The position numbers and the translations under genes were made by a program. A stretch of 64,000 bases of DNA from CAYNHQ01 sp964397255 (GTDB lineage Bacteria > Bdellovibrionota_G > JALEGL01 > DATDPG01). The notes beneath the pieces are model-generated. The model saw only the letters and a program-made list of their open reading frames with translations, was not told the DNA's origin and did not search any database. Shown here piece after piece: positions 32,291-41,658 of the stretch. The stretch lies in the NCBI GenBank assembly GCA_964397255.1, contig CAYNHQ010000004.1:124001-188000 (forward strand). The letters are read 5' to 3'. Each line of letters opens with the position of its first letter. Position 1 is the first letter of the stretch.

Positions 32291-35086
32291 ATGAAGCCTA
32301 AGGCGCTAATATTACTACTATTTTTATTTGCCACCCCAGGTGGTTTTGCGGCGGGGACACTTGTGGAGCTTACTCCTCCGCTTGAGCCATCTATCGAGGA
32401 AAAAATCGATCGTTTTTTTTATGATTACGCTGATGAAGATCCCTATGCCCCCGAAAAGTATGTTCCTTCCCCCCGATATGCCCCCTGGGCGATTGATCCA
32501 AGTCGATATCATTTTCGTCCCCACAGTCCGAAGTCGATTGAATTAGAAAATTTTAAGCTTCTGCTTCTCAAAGAAGGACTTCGTTACGAACAAGATCTGC
32601 GATCTTATGCGAAACAGGAATTTGTCGATTACTCAGCCCTTGTTTTCCACTCCAACCTTCTTTATTTGGTTTGGCTAGAGCGAAAATGGAGAAACACCTG
32701 CCTTTGGGGGTATCGTGCGCCAAGATTTCAAAATCCAGGTTCTTCCTGCGGGGATATTCAATCTTCGTTAAATCAAAAGCTTCGTAGCCTGGATCGGACA
32801 GAGGCATTTCTTTCGTCGTTACAAAGTACCGCGTTCGATGATTTTTACGCAGTTCGGTTTAATCATCAAAGCAAACCGGACACTCCGCTTCAAAAGGGCT
32901 TTGCCCGCGGGATCAATGAACTAAATGATGATCCCATTTCAGAAGCTATTTGGAAGTGGGTGAACGGTGGCAAAAAAGAAATCACCCTCACTCCTTTCGA
33001 AGCCAAATATGAATTCCGAAATGCTTCAGATGATTCCAAATCCTCCTCGAGAAACTTTTCCGCTTCCAGAAATCGGGGGGGAGGCGGGCCTCCCTTGGAA
33101 GATGTGCGCACCTGGTTTCGGAACCTTCAAAGTGTACCTTCCCCAAAAGCCATCGAGAGATTTTTGGAAGGTGGTTCTTTTAAAGTGGAAATTCAAGAGG
33201 GCTCCGCCTTTTCACGATTGAGCATGAATATACGTCGTGTACGCTATGAGGGGGTTGACTTAACCAGAAGCGTCCCCATCAGCCTCGGTTATCAAGAGAT
33301 TCAATTTGGGGGAAAAAGGATATTACAAAGCTGGCTCATTACAGATGATTGCCCAGCATTGATTGAAACAGCGAATTTCAAGACCACCCGCACTCTGTTT
33401 CCAAGCGGATTCGACGGAACTCAGAAATTGTTCCGGCAATTGATACCCTTCAATCATCTGATTGTTCGAGCGGCGCTTTCCGATCTTGAAAAGGTCAGCG
33501 CAGCGCAAAAAGGGATTCCAAGGGCATTCGCTGAGGTCGTGGTGTCAGTATTGAAAGATCCGAAAGTCGATTTGCAAGACGTGGTCAAAAATATTGACGT
33601 GGCCTCCAAAGAGACCGGAAACGAGGCAGTCGTCCAAGAGGGAAGATTTTTAAGTGAATGGGTGATGAATGTTCGTGAAATTGACCATCCGGAGAAGCAA
33701 TTGGCCATTTTCCCCTTGAGACCATCCGGAGAACTCTTGACTCGATCTATTTATTTGCATGCTTATAAGACTCACGCCGATATTTTCGGCCCCGATCATG
33801 AAAACCTGCTTCCTCGATTGGAGTTGGGGGAGTTCAATTTGCTTTCCGCCTTAAGGAAACAGGCAAGGCATCAATTCGATGACCTGATTGCGGCCCTCAC
33901 AAACGAAGGGTTCAAGCAGGCCGATCTCGGGCATTCCGTCCCCGGAATGATTCAGTTTATGGATAGAGCGGAAATCGCTTATCCCTCTCGAGCGGTAGAG
34001 TCGATGGCCCTGCCCGAGCATGCTCATTTGAATGAGCTTATTACCAGGACGCAACATTTGAGTTCAGAGGAGCGCTCACGGGTTCGACTCTATTGTTGGA
34101 AGAAAGGAAAGGACGAGCGCCCCTACGAATACGTAGTTATTCTTTCACAGCCGCTGCGGATTGTTACCGGATTCTTTAATGAAGCCACACACACCGCCGA
34201 GCTCGCCACATTCAGCCGTGTAACAGGAACACAGTATAGCCGATTTCGTGTGGATGAGACCAAGGCGCTCGGACGATATCTTCGTAAGCAAAAAGTGCCC
34301 TCATTCTCTGATCTGCCTAAGGAGCGAGCGGATCAATATATTCAACAAGCGTCAATCTATGCGTTGGATAAATTAGTTGAGAATTTTATTGAGCGGATTC
34401 CTCTTGTCTCCATTGACTGGGATGACGATCCGGAGGATTTTGATGACGCTCTTATTCATGTTTTTATTCCCGGAGAGGTAAATATCTATCGGGATCCTAA
34501 GATGAACAGTCTCTATTGGCGGCGAATGCGATTCGATCTCACTACAATCGAAAAAATTCCGGGCCTTAAATCATTGGCGGAGTACCATACTCGAGAAGAA
34601 ATTGAGAAATCTCCGGAGCTCATTGCTCTCGATGCGGATCGTCTCCTCCAGATAGGTGCGGATCGGTACGGAGCGACCGAGATCGCGAAGTTTGTGGTTC
34701 GCACGCTAGGTGCGGAAGAGGTGCACTATATGGAGACCATGCTTGAATCACTGACGGAAGATCATTTCAGCGAAGTGAAGGGGATAGGAAAAGTTCCTCC
34801 ATTCGGTCCCTTTATTTACTCCCATTTTTACATTCCATCGGCGGGGAAGGATTCGGAGGGGAACGTGAGAATTGTGGGAATATTTGATTATGATGCGAGA
34901 GGCGCGAACCTTCAAAAAGGAGACGCTCTTTTTCGTGTACACATTGTGGAGTGGGTGGCGGTCCGGGAGGGCGATAAGTTAATCATTGAGCGGCAGCGAC
35001 TTGTGTATAGCGAGCCGAACCGCCCCCCGTCCGAACCTCACGATAATGTGGTCATCCAAATGCCCCTCGACAACATTCTCCATTAA
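32291..35086 (+). CDS. large secreted protein of unknown function, about 931 aa
   Basis: The ATG at 32291 begins a signal peptide (KALILLLFLFATPGGFAAG); the open frame upstream only crosses attR. The mature protein is soluble, acidic and mostly helical, with a Ser-rich spacer near residue 250 and a conserved-looking acidic run, IDWDDDPEDFDDAL, near residue 715. I recognise no enzyme motif. It lies just outside the tRNA-Pro island. It is likely periplasmic or released. Confidence 0.72.
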   Translation: MKPKALILLLFLFATPGGFAAGTLVELTPPLEPSIEEKIDRFFYDYADEDPYAPEKYVPSPRYAPWAIDPSRYHFRPHSPKSIELENFKLLLLKEGLRYEQDLRSYAKQEFVDYSALVFHSNLLYLVWLERKWRNTCLWGYRAPRFQNPGSSCGDIQSSLNQKLRSLDRTEAFLSSLQSTAFDDFYAVRFNHQSKPDTPLQKGFARGINELNDDPISEAIWKWVNGGKKEITLTPFEAKYEFRNASDDSKSSSRNFSASRNRGGGGPPLEDVRTWFRNLQSVPSPKAIERFLEGGSFKVEIQEGSAFSRLSMNIRRVRYEGVDLTRSVPISLGYQEIQFGGKRILQSWLITDDCPALIETANFKTTRTLFPSGFDGTQKLFRQLIPFNHLIVRAALSDLEKVSAAQKGIPRAFAEVVVSVLKDPKVDLQDVVKNIDVASKETGNEAVVQEGRFLSEWVMNVREIDHPEKQLAIFPLRPSGELLTRSIYLHAYKTHADIFGPDHENLLPRLELGEFNLLSALRKQARHQFDDLIAALTNEGFKQADLGHSVPGMIQFMDRAEIAYPSRAVESMALPEHAHLNELITRTQHLSSEERSRVRLYCWKKGKDERPYEYVVILSQPLRIVTGFFNEATHTAELATFSRVTGTQYSRFRVDETKALGRYLRKQKVPSFSDLPKERADQYIQQASIYALDKLVENFIERIPLVSIDWDDDPEDFDDALIHVFIPGEVNIYRDPKMNSLYWRRMRFDLTTIEKIPGLKSLAEYHTREEIEKSPELIALDADRLLQIGADRYGATEIAKFVVRTLGAEEVHYMETMLESLTEDHFSEVKGIGKVPPFGPFIYSHFYIPSAGKDSEGNVRIVGIFDYDARGANLQKGDALFRVHIVEWVAVREGDKLIIERQRLVYSEPNRPPSEPHDNVVIQMPLDNILH

Positions 35087-35100
35087 CCGCCGCCAAATCC

Positions 35101-35661
35101 CTACCGACAGTTGTTGACTGGGGGCATGACTCTCGTGGGATGATATTTTCCATTCGCGTCCTTCCAATTCCCAGTCCAAACCCAACCGACAATATCACCG
35201 TCTCCCACTATTTGTTTGTCAATTCCCCAGTCCGCGTACGTCCACTCACTCGAGCCTGGCTTTAGCAAATAAAATGACCAGTAATATGCCATCTTGTCCT
35301 TCGTATGACAGAAATCAAAAGGTACTTCAGGGGGCATGCCGGACTTTGACGGTGGCGGGAGTGGCGGCACTCCAAGCATCCGACAAACGGCCGTTCCCAA
35401 TGATTTCTTGGTTAAGACGAGCTGAAGTTTCTGCGAAATGGAATTCATTACATCGAGGATGGCTGGACCGGATCCATCGGCTTGAGCGACAAAGGTAGAG
35501 AATTTATTGTCGTCCGTGAATACAACGAATCCCACTTGCACTCCCGGCTCACGCTGAGATTGATCTGCGAATGAATGAATGAATGGACAAACGTCCGCGC
35601 AAAATGCAGTTGGGACAACCACGATGGTTCCCAAAAAGAATGCGAATTGAAACATTTTCAT
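35101..35661 (-). CDS. secreted protein with a YYWSFYL...WTYADWGI motif, second gene of the B12-riboswitch operon
   Basis: The ATG overlaps the stop of the upstream gene (ATGA). After a signal peptide, the 186-aa protein has a short helical part with two Cys pairs and ends in MAYYWSFYLLKPGSSEWTYADWGI and GDIVGWVWTGNW, given here in parts. Similar Trp/Tyr endings occur in small secreted proteins beside cobalamin-uptake genes in other bacteria, to my recollection. It may bind cobalamin or present it to a receptor. This is inference from the riboswitch context. Confidence 0.6.
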   Translation of the reverse strand: MKMFQFAFFLGTIVVVPTAFCADVCPFIHSFADQSQREPGVQVGFVVFTDDNKFSTFVAQADGSGPAILDVMNSISQKLQLVLTKKSLGTAVCRMLGVPPLPPPSKSGMPPEVPFDFCHTKDKMAYYWSFYLLKPGSSEWTYADWGIDKQIVGDGDIVGWVWTGNWKDANGKYHPTRVMPPVNNCR

Positions 35662-36824
35662 TTGGATACGACCTCCTCCGGGTATTCATGTAGAAACGCC
35701 ACACTGTCGAGTGCTGCAGGCGGCATGTTTGTGGCTTTTTCTGGATCCGACGGAACCCCAAGTAGGTCGCTTATCCGGACATACTTCACCTTATCCATTC
35801 GTACATCTGCTAAGTCGAACTTGTCACCACCCGCCACGCCCTCAGGTGACTGACGAGCTGGACGCGCGGGAATGTTTCCTGCACATTTGTTTTTATCTGT
35901 GAGGCAGGGAAACGACACGTAATGCCGATTGTCAGTGGAAACTTCAACGAGGAGAGGTCGACCTCCTTTATGTTCTTTATCAATTACGGCAAAGATCACA
36001 AAATCGTTTTTGTCCATATTTCGCAATTCGCCCTGCATTCGAAATGTCACATATCCATGGCTTCCAAGATCCACGAGGTGGGGCTCTTCGTTTTTCTTGC
36101 CATCTTCATCTTTGGCATCCTCAAAATATGAAGGGCGCTTTTTCAGATATTGAAGAATGGTTTCCCGTGAGAGCTTTTCGGGGGCGCCCGGTCCAATCTT
36201 GAAGTCCTCAATCTCAAATGACCACTTATCGAGAGGCTTTGGCTCGACATTTTCTGTTTGCGACTCCGCTTTCTTTGGTGCGACGACTGAACGCCGGGTG
36301 TAATTACCGGCATCCATTGGTCCTCGCCATGCCAATACTTGATCTAATTGTGTTGCAGGCTTTTGAATTTCTTTGCGTTTAGGGATCACTCCTAAATTGC
36401 CCCAAATCGGCGGGATTCGAAAATCAGGTTCCATCGATCCGTAGAGTGCCGCCTCATTTACTGGCGTATTTGAACGGCCCTGAATGATCGAACGCGAAGG
36501 CGAATGACTGACTCCAGAAATGGGCTCGTATCTTTCGTAGACAGAGGAATCAGGTGAGTTAGGTAAAGAAGCCCTCTTTGTACTCGGAGAAGTTTGGGCA
36601 AAGGAACGTGAAGTGGGATTCGCTGGCACATCATCCAAAATACTTTTCTGAATTAGTTTTCGGGGAGGAGAGAAGACTCGGCTGAACGGGTCATCAGTGG
36701 CCAATGAATCGGCGGCGAATTTGCCCCAAAGGGAAACCAAAGAAATAGGGAGGAGAATCCAGGCCCATTTCCAATTCGATTTCTTTTTGTGCGCGACGCG
36801 CACGTGAAACGTTTTTCGAGACAC
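35658..36824 (-). CDS. surface protein with LGSHGYV...GGDKFDLADV domain, under a cobalamin riboswitch
   Basis: The GTG start at 36824 is preceded by GAGGAGAGG. A basic N-terminus and one membrane helix (WAWILLPISLVSLWG) are followed by about 190 residues of Pro/Ser-rich linker. Residues about 200-380 match the cell-surface domain with LGSHGYVTFRM, NDFVIFAVID, VEVSTDNRHYVSFPC, GGDKFDLADV and KVKYVRISDLLG. This domain is known from surface proteins near B12-transport genes. The product would be anchored in the inner membrane, or exported with its helix as an uncleaved signal. Confidence 0.7.
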   Translation of the reverse strand: MSRKTFHVRVAHKKKSNWKWAWILLPISLVSLWGKFAADSLATDDPFSRVFSPPRKLIQKSILDDVPANPTSRSFAQTSPSTKRASLPNSPDSSVYERYEPISGVSHSPSRSIIQGRSNTPVNEAALYGSMEPDFRIPPIWGNLGVIPKRKEIQKPATQLDQVLAWRGPMDAGNYTRRSVVAPKKAESQTENVEPKPLDKWSFEIEDFKIGPGAPEKLSRETILQYLKKRPSYFEDAKDEDGKKNEEPHLVDLGSHGYVTFRMQGELRNMDKNDFVIFAVIDKEHKGGRPLLVEVSTDNRHYVSFPCLTDKNKCAGNIPARPARQSPEGVAGGDKFDLADVRMDKVKYVRISDLLGVPSDPEKATNMPPAALDSVAFLHEYPEEVVSK

Positions 36825-36858
36825 TCGCGCCTCTCCTCGAAGGTGAGTTTTTTTGCAT

Positions 36859-37004
36859 TGGGCAGGTCTCCTGGCTTGCGCTTTATTCCGACCCTTCCCA
36901 CATTCCTGGCGAACGCAGTGGGTATCGAAATCTTCATTAGCGCTGACAGTGGCGGGACCGCTTCGGTATCACACCGAATTCCCTTTTAAGCCACCTTGGC
37001 ACCC
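36859..37004 (-). promoter_or_regulatory. cobalamin (AdoCbl) riboswitch
   Basis: On the minus strand the sequence holds the key B12-riboswitch parts in order: GGCTTAAAAGGGAATTCGG, GGTGTGATACCGAAGCGG, CCCGCCACTGT and, further on, AGCCAGGAGACCTGCC, the B12 box region. It ends 35 bases before the GTG start of the gene at 36824. No terminator hairpin is visible after the box, so translational control by hiding GAGGAGAGG is more likely. Confidence 0.9.
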
Positions 37005-37051
37005 AAACGCCGTTGTGCATTCGATAACATGAGTGGCCTTGGAAGTCCCGA

Positions 37052-37073
37052 TTTCTCACAAGAATGTGAGAAA
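37052..37073. promoter_or_regulatory. 9-bp perfect inverted repeat
   Basis: The arms TTTCTCACA and TGTGAGAAA surround AGAA. It lies between the riboswitch and the M23 peptidase gene and has no T-run on either side. It looks like an operator in the divergent promoter region. Confidence 0.4.
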
Positions 37074-37223
37074 AGTTGCACAGAGATGAAAACTTTTCTT
37101 CCTCTGCCGAAATTCTCCGATCGTAAGTGCCCAATATAATGAGAGAAAATTTCTGGCATCTCTGTTGCTACATTATAGAAGGGCCCCGCCAAATTTGGCT
37201 TAACTTTCGGAGGTTTGGGTTTC

Positions 37224-38204
37224 ATGAGCTCTTCAGCTTCATCCGTCGTCACGGAAATGTTCTCCCGAACGGGATCATTTCGTACGATTCGCGTCGGGCC
37301 ATCTTCTGCGACCGTGGCCGTAGTTTGTGTCATTGCTCTGGCATTTTTCTCCGTCGTGGATTTCCGTGAAATTGGTCTCATCCGAAAGCAGCAAGATATT
37401 TCCGAACAAAACGCTGTTCTCAAGAAGCAACAGGAGGAATTTTCCGCATGGCTTGGCCAAAAGGAAGAAGACCTCAATCGATTTCTTTTAGTCACGGGCG
37501 AAGAGTCCGTTGACAACGCTGTTCCCGCACCAAAGGAAACCGTGGGCACCATCAATGAGTTGCAAGAAAAGTTGGAACGAATCGAATCCAAATTTCAGCA
37601 GCTCGCGGAATTCCAAGCCGGCGAGGAAGACACATTCTGGTACGTCCCGACCATTTCTCCCGTGGCATTAAGTGAAAAATTTATGATTGCCTCCGCACCG
37701 TTGGTCGCTGAAGGAGCGAAGGTGGGGCTTTCCGGCCTTTCTTCCACCTATGGAATGCGGATTCATCCGATCAAGAAAGTGGAACAAATGCATTATGGCG
37801 TCGATATCTTCTGTCCGCAGGGAACCGAAGTCAAAGCGACGGCAAATGGCCAAGTTCTCTTTTCAGAAAGTTATAAGGCGGACGAAGACAATCTTCGACA
37901 TTCGTTCGGCCAATTTGTCCTCATTCGTCATGGCGACAGTGGAATCGAAACTCTCTACGCCCATCTCTCACGCGTCTTGGTGGTCAAAGGGCAACTTGTG
38001 AAAAGAGGAGATCCGATCGGTTATACCGGGCAGACGGGGATCAGCACTGCGCCGCATCTCCATTATGAGGTGGTACGTAATGGCATCAAAGTAGATCCCC
38101 TCAATTACATTCATGATGTGCCTCTCGTGGAACGAGGAAAGAAAGTTTTTTATGCTCGCACCGACAAGGTTACAAAGCGCGCACGAGCCAGGAGTCGATC
38201 ATGA
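37224..38204 (+). CDS. membrane-anchored M23 (LytM) family metallopeptidase
   Basis: The ATG at 37224 lies ten bases after GGAGG. The protein has a membrane helix (ATVAVVCVIALAFFSVV), a coiled coil (residues about 50-140) and a C-terminal M23 domain: SSTYGMRIHPIKKVEQMHYGVDIFCPQG with the first zinc His, and TGISTAPHLHYEVVRNG with the HxH pair. These enzymes cut peptidoglycan cross-bridges. The gene overlaps the next one by 4 bp. Confidence 0.92.
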   Translation: MSSSASSVVTEMFSRTGSFRTIRVGPSSATVAVVCVIALAFFSVVDFREIGLIRKQQDISEQNAVLKKQQEEFSAWLGQKEEDLNRFLLVTGEESVDNAVPAPKETVGTINELQEKLERIESKFQQLAEFQAGEEDTFWYVPTISPVALSEKFMIASAPLVAEGAKVGLSGLSSTYGMRIHPIKKVEQMHYGVDIFCPQGTEVKATANGQVLFSESYKADEDNLRHSFGQFVLIRHGDSGIETLYAHLSRVLVVKGQLVKRGDPIGYTGQTGISTAPHLHYEVVRNGIKVDPLNYIHDVPLVERGKKVFYARTDKVTKRARARSRS

Positions 38205-38797
38205 TTCCTGTAGCGTTCAGCATCAATTATCCGGCGGCAGCCTGCCTGTTTATTTTGGCATGCATGGGGATCTACCATTTGATCATGGCTCGCAAAGAGG
38301 AATTTGATACGACCATCCTGCCTTCATCCTTAAATATTCAGGATGGAGGTCAGCCGATGTCAATTTGGACGGATAAAGACATTGCCGTGAACTGTCCGTT
38401 AACGCTGGATCAACTTCATTGCCGAACACTCACGATAGGGTCGAAGGGAATCCTTCAGGTCCGGGAAGTCGTCGCAGAAAAAATCCTGAATCATGGAATC
38501 TTGCATGTGGCGGGCAGGATTGAAGCGAAGGATGAAATTACGATTACACAGAAAGTTCAGGCGCTTCAGCTGGACAGCCCTCGATTGATCCTCAAGAAAC
38601 GGGCGGAAGCTTATATTCAGGTGGTTTCGCGCGGAACACATGTGATACGCAGCCGAAAGGCCCACACACGCGGTTTCTATCATTCGTTCGAGGAGTTCGA
38701 GAAGGCCCAGCGGGCTACGCCGCCGACGGATGCCGCCTCGCTTGAGCGTCGTCAACGTGTACTGGCCGCTACCAAAGTCCGCATGGTGCGGAGTTAA
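38201..38797 (+). CDS. bactofilin-like membrane protein
   Basis: The ATG overlaps the M23 stop (ATGA). After one membrane helix (AAACLFILACMGIYHLIM), the middle consists of short beta-strands repeated every 18 or so residues (LTIGSKGILQVREVVAEKILNHG), like a bactofilin or right-handed beta-helix. The last part is charged. M23 peptidases next to bactofilins shape the cell wall in several groups, which supports the reading. Sequence identity to bactofilins is weak. Confidence 0.6.
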   Translation: MIPVAFSINYPAAACLFILACMGIYHLIMARKEEFDTTILPSSLNIQDGGQPMSIWTDKDIAVNCPLTLDQLHCRTLTIGSKGILQVREVVAEKILNHGILHVAGRIEAKDEITITQKVQALQLDSPRLILKKRAEAYIQVVSRGTHVIRSRKAHTRGFYHSFEEFEKAQRATPPTDAASLERRQRVLAATKVRMVRS

Positions 38798-38807
38798 AAT
38801 TGAAAAC

Positions 38808-38842
38808 AAAAAAGCCCGAGGGATTTCTCCCACGGGCTTTTT
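38808..38842. terminator. bidirectional rho-independent terminator
   Basis: AAAGCCCG...GGGA/TCCC...CGGGCTTT forms a strong stem with loop TTTC and one A/A mismatch, flanked by an A-run and a T-run. It serves both the bactofilin-like gene and the convergent HU gene. Confidence 0.85.
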
Positions 38843-38862
38843 GAAGAAAATTCCTAAAAAAA

Positions 38863-39141
38863 TTAGAGGCTCTTCTTCACTTCCGGCGAAGGACGGAAAC
38901 CGATCGTCTTCGACGCGGCGATATTGATCACTGCGCCAGTCTGCGGATTACGTCCCTTGCGGGCCTTCCGTGTACGAACGGTCCAAGTGCCGAAGCCAGG
39001 ATAGGTGAAGCGTTTGTCCTTCTTAATGCCCTTCGTGAGGTTGTCGAACATCGCGTCGCATACCTCATTGATCGCTGCCTTTGAAAGGTCGCGATGCTTG
39101 CAGGTGCTATATACTTTTTCTACCAGTTCTGCCTTTGTCAT
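38863..39141 (-). CDS. hup: HU/IHF-family DNA-binding protein
   Basis: This 92-aa protein has the HU pattern MTKAELVEKVYS, the arm FTYPGFGTWTVRTRKARKGRNPQTG and the end ASKTIGFRPSPEVKKSL. It bends and compacts DNA as a dimer. A terminator shared with the convergent gene follows it. It stands alone, not in the phe operon where ihfA is often found. Confidence 0.95.
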   Translation of the reverse strand: MTKAELVEKVYSTCKHRDLSKAAINEVCDAMFDNLTKGIKKDKRFTYPGFGTWTVRTRKARKGRNPQTGAVINIAASKTIGFRPSPEVKKSL

Positions 39142-39362
39142 GTGTCTTCTCTCCTAACCCGTTACGGATTGTTGATGATTATTTAAAAAACATTTACTGA
39201 CTGCCGCTCCGATAACAAGTGCGCGGAGCAATGTCAACACAAAAGAATGTCGCTGATCCACATGCGATGCGAATTTCCGAGTCGTGCCTCGCAAAGGTCG
39301 ACTATATAAACGTTGCGAAGCGCGTCTCTGCAATCCTGATGCCAAGCGGATTTTCGGAATAT

Positions 39363-41630
39363 TTATGTCTTCGGCGCGGGGACCAAATCGGAAAGGTGAA
39401 GCGTTCGATTCTCCAACATCTTCGCATAGAACGAAAAGTTCCTCGAAATCGCTTTCACATAATTCCGTGTTTCTTCAAATGGAATGAACTCGATAAATGC
39501 TTCAGGAGGCAACTCTTTCCACCGAGCGATCCAGGCATCGACATGATTGGTTCCGGCATTGTAGGCCGCGAGAGCTAGGATGATGTTTCCTGAATAATGC
39601 TTCACGAGACTTCCAAGGTAGTGCGCGCCAAATTTAATGTTACGGGGGCCCACCGCAAGTACACTTCGATCGTACGATGGTTCATTTAGTTCTCTAGCCG
39701 CCAATTTCGCCGTATCTGGCATGAGCTGCATCAGTCCTACGGCTCCCGTGCGGCTCTCGGCATCTTCACGAAACGCGCTTTCCTGCTTTATTAACGCGTA
39801 GATAAGAAGGGGATCGATTCCGTTGGCGGCGGCCTCCGCGCGAACGATGGGTTCCATTGGCCGGGGAAATAAAATTTCGAGGATGCGCCTCGAAACCGCG
39901 CCATTCGGATCGGGCGTAGCCAGTATGGCTCCAAGCGGAAAGGCCGACGAATAACTTCCGGAATAGGCAAACAGCGTCGCGACATATTCCTGAGCCCCCG
40001 GATCAGGATCGAGATCGATTTCCTTCACCACCGCAGCGGCTGCAAAGGGAACTCCCGCGCTCAAAAAGGCCCTCGCACGATCAAACCGAAAGACATTCCA
40101 CGGGTTACGGGGGGAATAATCCTTAATTGGGCCTGGGTCATAAAGAGAAGGAAGCCGGTCTGCCAAAAAAGAATAGAAAGAGAGGGGGGCCACTTTTGGA
40201 ATCGAATCGAGATAACGTTTCGCCTCGGCCGAATTCCCCATTCGCTCATGAACCTTGGCTAGCCAGTAGAGATCCTGGGTGATGAGCGTGGTGTCTTGCA
40301 CCTTGGCCCGGTCTGCTTCAAGCCACTCTTTTGCTTTCTTATCGTCATTGAGAACATAGGAGAGCCAGCCCACTTTGAAATGACATCGATCATAGAAATT
40401 GCTTCCCGAATGTTCATTCACCACTTTTTCAAAGTAAGCCCGGGCATCTTTCCAGGCCCCACGATTTTCTGCGATGCGGCCAAGAAAATAATAAACATTC
40501 CCCGCTTGCGGATAAGTGGGGGAAGTTTCAATAATGTGTTCAAAAAGCTCTTGCGCCGGTTTGTCATGTTCATCCTCCCAAATGCTTCGCGCGAGAGAAT
40601 AAAGGAAGTCAGGGGGGAGGCGCTTGGCATTCTTAACAAAATAAGCAGGGGGCCGGGGCTGAGCGAAATAAGATGTGGCCACTGTGCGAAGACGTGCGGC
40701 AGCTTTTCGAGCGGCAATGGAACCCGAATAATCCCGTTGAATTTTGACCAATAGCTCGATCGCCTCTTTGCTTTCTTTTCGATTCAATAGACGAACGGCG
40801 GTGGAAAATAGGGCGTCCTCTTCCGGCTCACGGGGTTTTAGCTCCGGAACCTCGGGTTTATATGAAGGGCGACGGCTGGGGGGCGGCAGCGGGGGAAGGC
40901 CGCTCTCAAGAGAGGAAAGCTCTCGATTTCGAGGAAAGGAGTCTCTCGTTTTCTCCCAAAGTGCACGAGCTTCTTCCAGTTGGTTATCCCGTTTTAAGAT
41001 TCCAATGAGTGTCGTCTGAAGAAACTCACGGTCGGCCGACTCGAGGTCATTTCCATCTTTCAGGAGCATGAATATGAGGTTTCTTGTTTCGGAGGGCCGC
41101 TTCAATGCCGTCAAACCCCGGATGTAACAGAGGGTGGCCTTTCGATATTCGCCGGTTTGCAGGTCACGAAAGACGGAAGAAGGAAAATCCAGCAGCTCAT
41201 GAAGATGATCGCGAGCCTCGCGGCAAGGGATCGTCGCTCCCGCCGATTGATTTGCTTTTATGGCTCCCTCGCCCGTTAATCGGAGAGCCTGTGACCGATA
41301 GAAGAGCGCAGCGTCGGAGAGAAGGCTGGTGGCAGGTAGACCGGCAAGAATCGCCGCGGCGGTTCCAAAATGTTGGCGCTCTAATTCGATCAGGCCCTGC
41401 GCCAACAAAATCTCATCTTTTCGCGGCGGGGTGATGTTGGAAGCCTTCATTTCCGATTCAAGCCAGGCCGAAATCGGCGCGATCGTCGCCTCGGGTTGAG
41501 GTTTTGTGAGGTCGACCGTCAGAAATTTTGAAGTTCCCACTTCGGAAAAAAATGTGGGTATAGGAGGGGCTTGATCCGGTACCGACGATGCCGCTACGAG
41601 TAATGATAAAGAGACAATTCTTGAGATCAT
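39363..41630 (-). CDS. slt: soluble lytic transglycosylase with TPR-like superhelix
   Basis: This 755-aa protein has a signal peptide, a long helical region of TPR-like repeats (about residues 60-590) and a C-terminal SLT domain: IYALIKQESAFREDAESRTGAVGLMQLMPDTAKLAA, shown in pieces, with catalytic Glu in KQES, and ALAAYNAGTNHV. It cleaves glycan strands to give anhydromuropeptides. It starts 28 bp from the divergent AMIN gene, so the promoters overlap. Confidence 0.93.
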   Translation of the reverse strand: MISRIVSLSLLVAASSVPDQAPPIPTFFSEVGTSKFLTVDLTKPQPEATIAPISAWLESEMKASNITPPRKDEILLAQGLIELERQHFGTAAAILAGLPATSLLSDAALFYRSQALRLTGEGAIKANQSAGATIPCREARDHLHELLDFPSSVFRDLQTGEYRKATLCYIRGLTALKRPSETRNLIFMLLKDGNDLESADREFLQTTLIGILKRDNQLEEARALWEKTRDSFPRNRELSSLESGLPPLPPPSRRPSYKPEVPELKPREPEEDALFSTAVRLLNRKESKEAIELLVKIQRDYSGSIAARKAAARLRTVATSYFAQPRPPAYFVKNAKRLPPDFLYSLARSIWEDEHDKPAQELFEHIIETSPTYPQAGNVYYFLGRIAENRGAWKDARAYFEKVVNEHSGSNFYDRCHFKVGWLSYVLNDDKKAKEWLEADRAKVQDTTLITQDLYWLAKVHERMGNSAEAKRYLDSIPKVAPLSFYSFLADRLPSLYDPGPIKDYSPRNPWNVFRFDRARAFLSAGVPFAAAAVVKEIDLDPDPGAQEYVATLFAYSGSYSSAFPLGAILATPDPNGAVSRRILEILFPRPMEPIVRAEAAANGIDPLLIYALIKQESAFREDAESRTGAVGLMQLMPDTAKLAARELNEPSYDRSVLAVGPRNIKFGAHYLGSLVKHYSGNIILALAAYNAGTNHVDAWIARWKELPPEAFIEFIPFEETRNYVKAISRNFSFYAKMLENRTLHLSDLVPAPKT

Positions 41631-41658
41631 TAGAGAGACAGGTTACACAATTAAGAAA

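Noticed and set aside
36653..36937. Minus-strand ORF of 94 codons across the riboswitch
   Set aside because: It overlaps the riboswitch and the start of the surface-protein gene in another frame, and is a shadow ORF.
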